The translations under genes and the position numbers were made by a program. This document shows, in pieces, positions 63,837 through 64,000 of a stretch of 64,000 bases of DNA (position 1 is its first letter; every line of letters starts with the position of its first letter). The notes beneath the pieces were generated by a model. It saw nothing but the letters and a program-made list of their open reading frames with translations, was not told the origin of the DNA and did no database searches. The stretch comes from CAYFPO01 sp964345035 (lineage in GTDB: Bacteria; Fidelibacterota; Marinisomatia; SCGC-AAA003-L08; GCA-002704045), in the NCBI GenBank assembly GCA_964345035.1, contig CAYFPO010000006.1, positions 12,613 through 76,612 of the forward strand, read 5' to 3'.

Positions 63837-64000
63837 ATGAAAACATTAATGAAAACACTGACGACGATGATGGTCTTTTTCTGTGTTATTGGATTTATGA
63901 ATTCTGAAGAAATTGATGAGAATCTTTATAAAGATGATTCTGATGAAATAACAGATATTTTAGATGATTTTAACAGAGATGACGACGGCGACGACGACGG
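63837..64000 (+). CDS. Secreted Asp/Gly-rich acidic protein (partial, runs off the window)
   Basis: Starts at ATG 63837 with a good AAAGGAGA ribosome site. The first ~22 residues form a signal-like hydrophobic stretch (TLMKTLTTMMVFFCVIGFM), followed by NSEEIDENLYKDDSDEITDI and a run of Asp/Gly codons (DDDGDDDG) that continues past the window edge; the DNA there is a near-tandem GACGACGGC repeat. It is probably an exported acidic, possibly calcium-binding, low-complexity protein. The 177 bp upstream are very AT-rich and likely hold its promoter, but I could not single out -35/-10 boxes. Function unknown. Confidence 0.65.
   Translation, partial: MKTLMKTLTTMMVFFCVIGFMNSEEIDENLYKDDSDEITDILDDFNRDDDGDDD

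Overview
The window is a low-GC, gene-dense bacterial segment in which every convincing gene lies on the + strand. Many genes overlap by 1-14 bp (ATGA, TAATG, GTGA junctions). It points to a Gram-negative member of the FCB superphylum. The evidence is: MlaEFD, BamD, lipoproteins and C-terminal-Phe outer-membrane barrels (double membrane); PorV-like barrels, a type IX secretion (T9SS) type A sorting domain, a GWxTD lipoprotein, two-component-regulator propellers and a dockerin tail. The Asp-rich 'GTEGNGxYDxGExFxDxGxDG' repeats make me favour Marinimicrobia (SAR406 / Neomarinimicrobiota), but that is an inference without a phylogeny.

Layout. 1-3046: end of pckA, hpf, metK and ahcY (methyl cycle). 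3063-7246: a 925-aa lipoprotein overlapping a PorV-like barrel. 7326-12439: gpmI, a secreted propeller protein, a GWxTD lipoprotein and an Fe-S PD-(D/E)XK nuclease. 12552-17645: a peptide-ABC ATPase, mtaB, a deoxynucleoside kinase, purN and purH. 17655-22945: complete elongasome operon mreBCD-mrdA-rodA. 23037-30208: a CpoB-like TPR protein, a truncated starch-synthase-like protein, a 975-aa repeat-bearing lipoprotein, its overlapping barrel and a TPR lipoprotein. 30208-35098: rpiB, glyA, nrdR, mlaEFD and a 54-residue Trm112-like protein. 35331-47546: PorV-like protein with a giant repeat insertion, an M6-like pseudopeptidase with a T9SS tail, a peptidase/propeller/barrel fusion, a DUF5683-like protein, bamD, nadD and a Na+/Ca2+ exchanger. 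47835-56783: a membrane-tethered propeller regulator, ftsEX, grpE-dnaJ, a ComEA-like protein and a diverged PilM/PilN-like set. 56780-58087: two decayed secreted-protein genes. 58091-63659: rsmD, coaD, pta, a FmdB-like zinc ribbon, icd, obg and dprA. 63837-end: start of a secreted Asp/Gly-rich protein.

The housekeeping genes are conventional. The interest lies in the envelope genes between them. One acidic repeat family is built into both a PorV-like barrel (about 680 residues inserted right after its NPAGLAF motif) and a large surface lipoprotein that overlaps a second barrel. A comparable lipoprotein/barrel pair sits near the start of the window. Together with the T9SS-tailed pseudopeptidase and the acidic protein at the window end, this suggests a surface display or adhesion system of large lipoproteins and PorV-family barrels decorated with (probably metal-binding) Asp-rich repeats. 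That system-level reading is inference; the gene architecture is directly visible.
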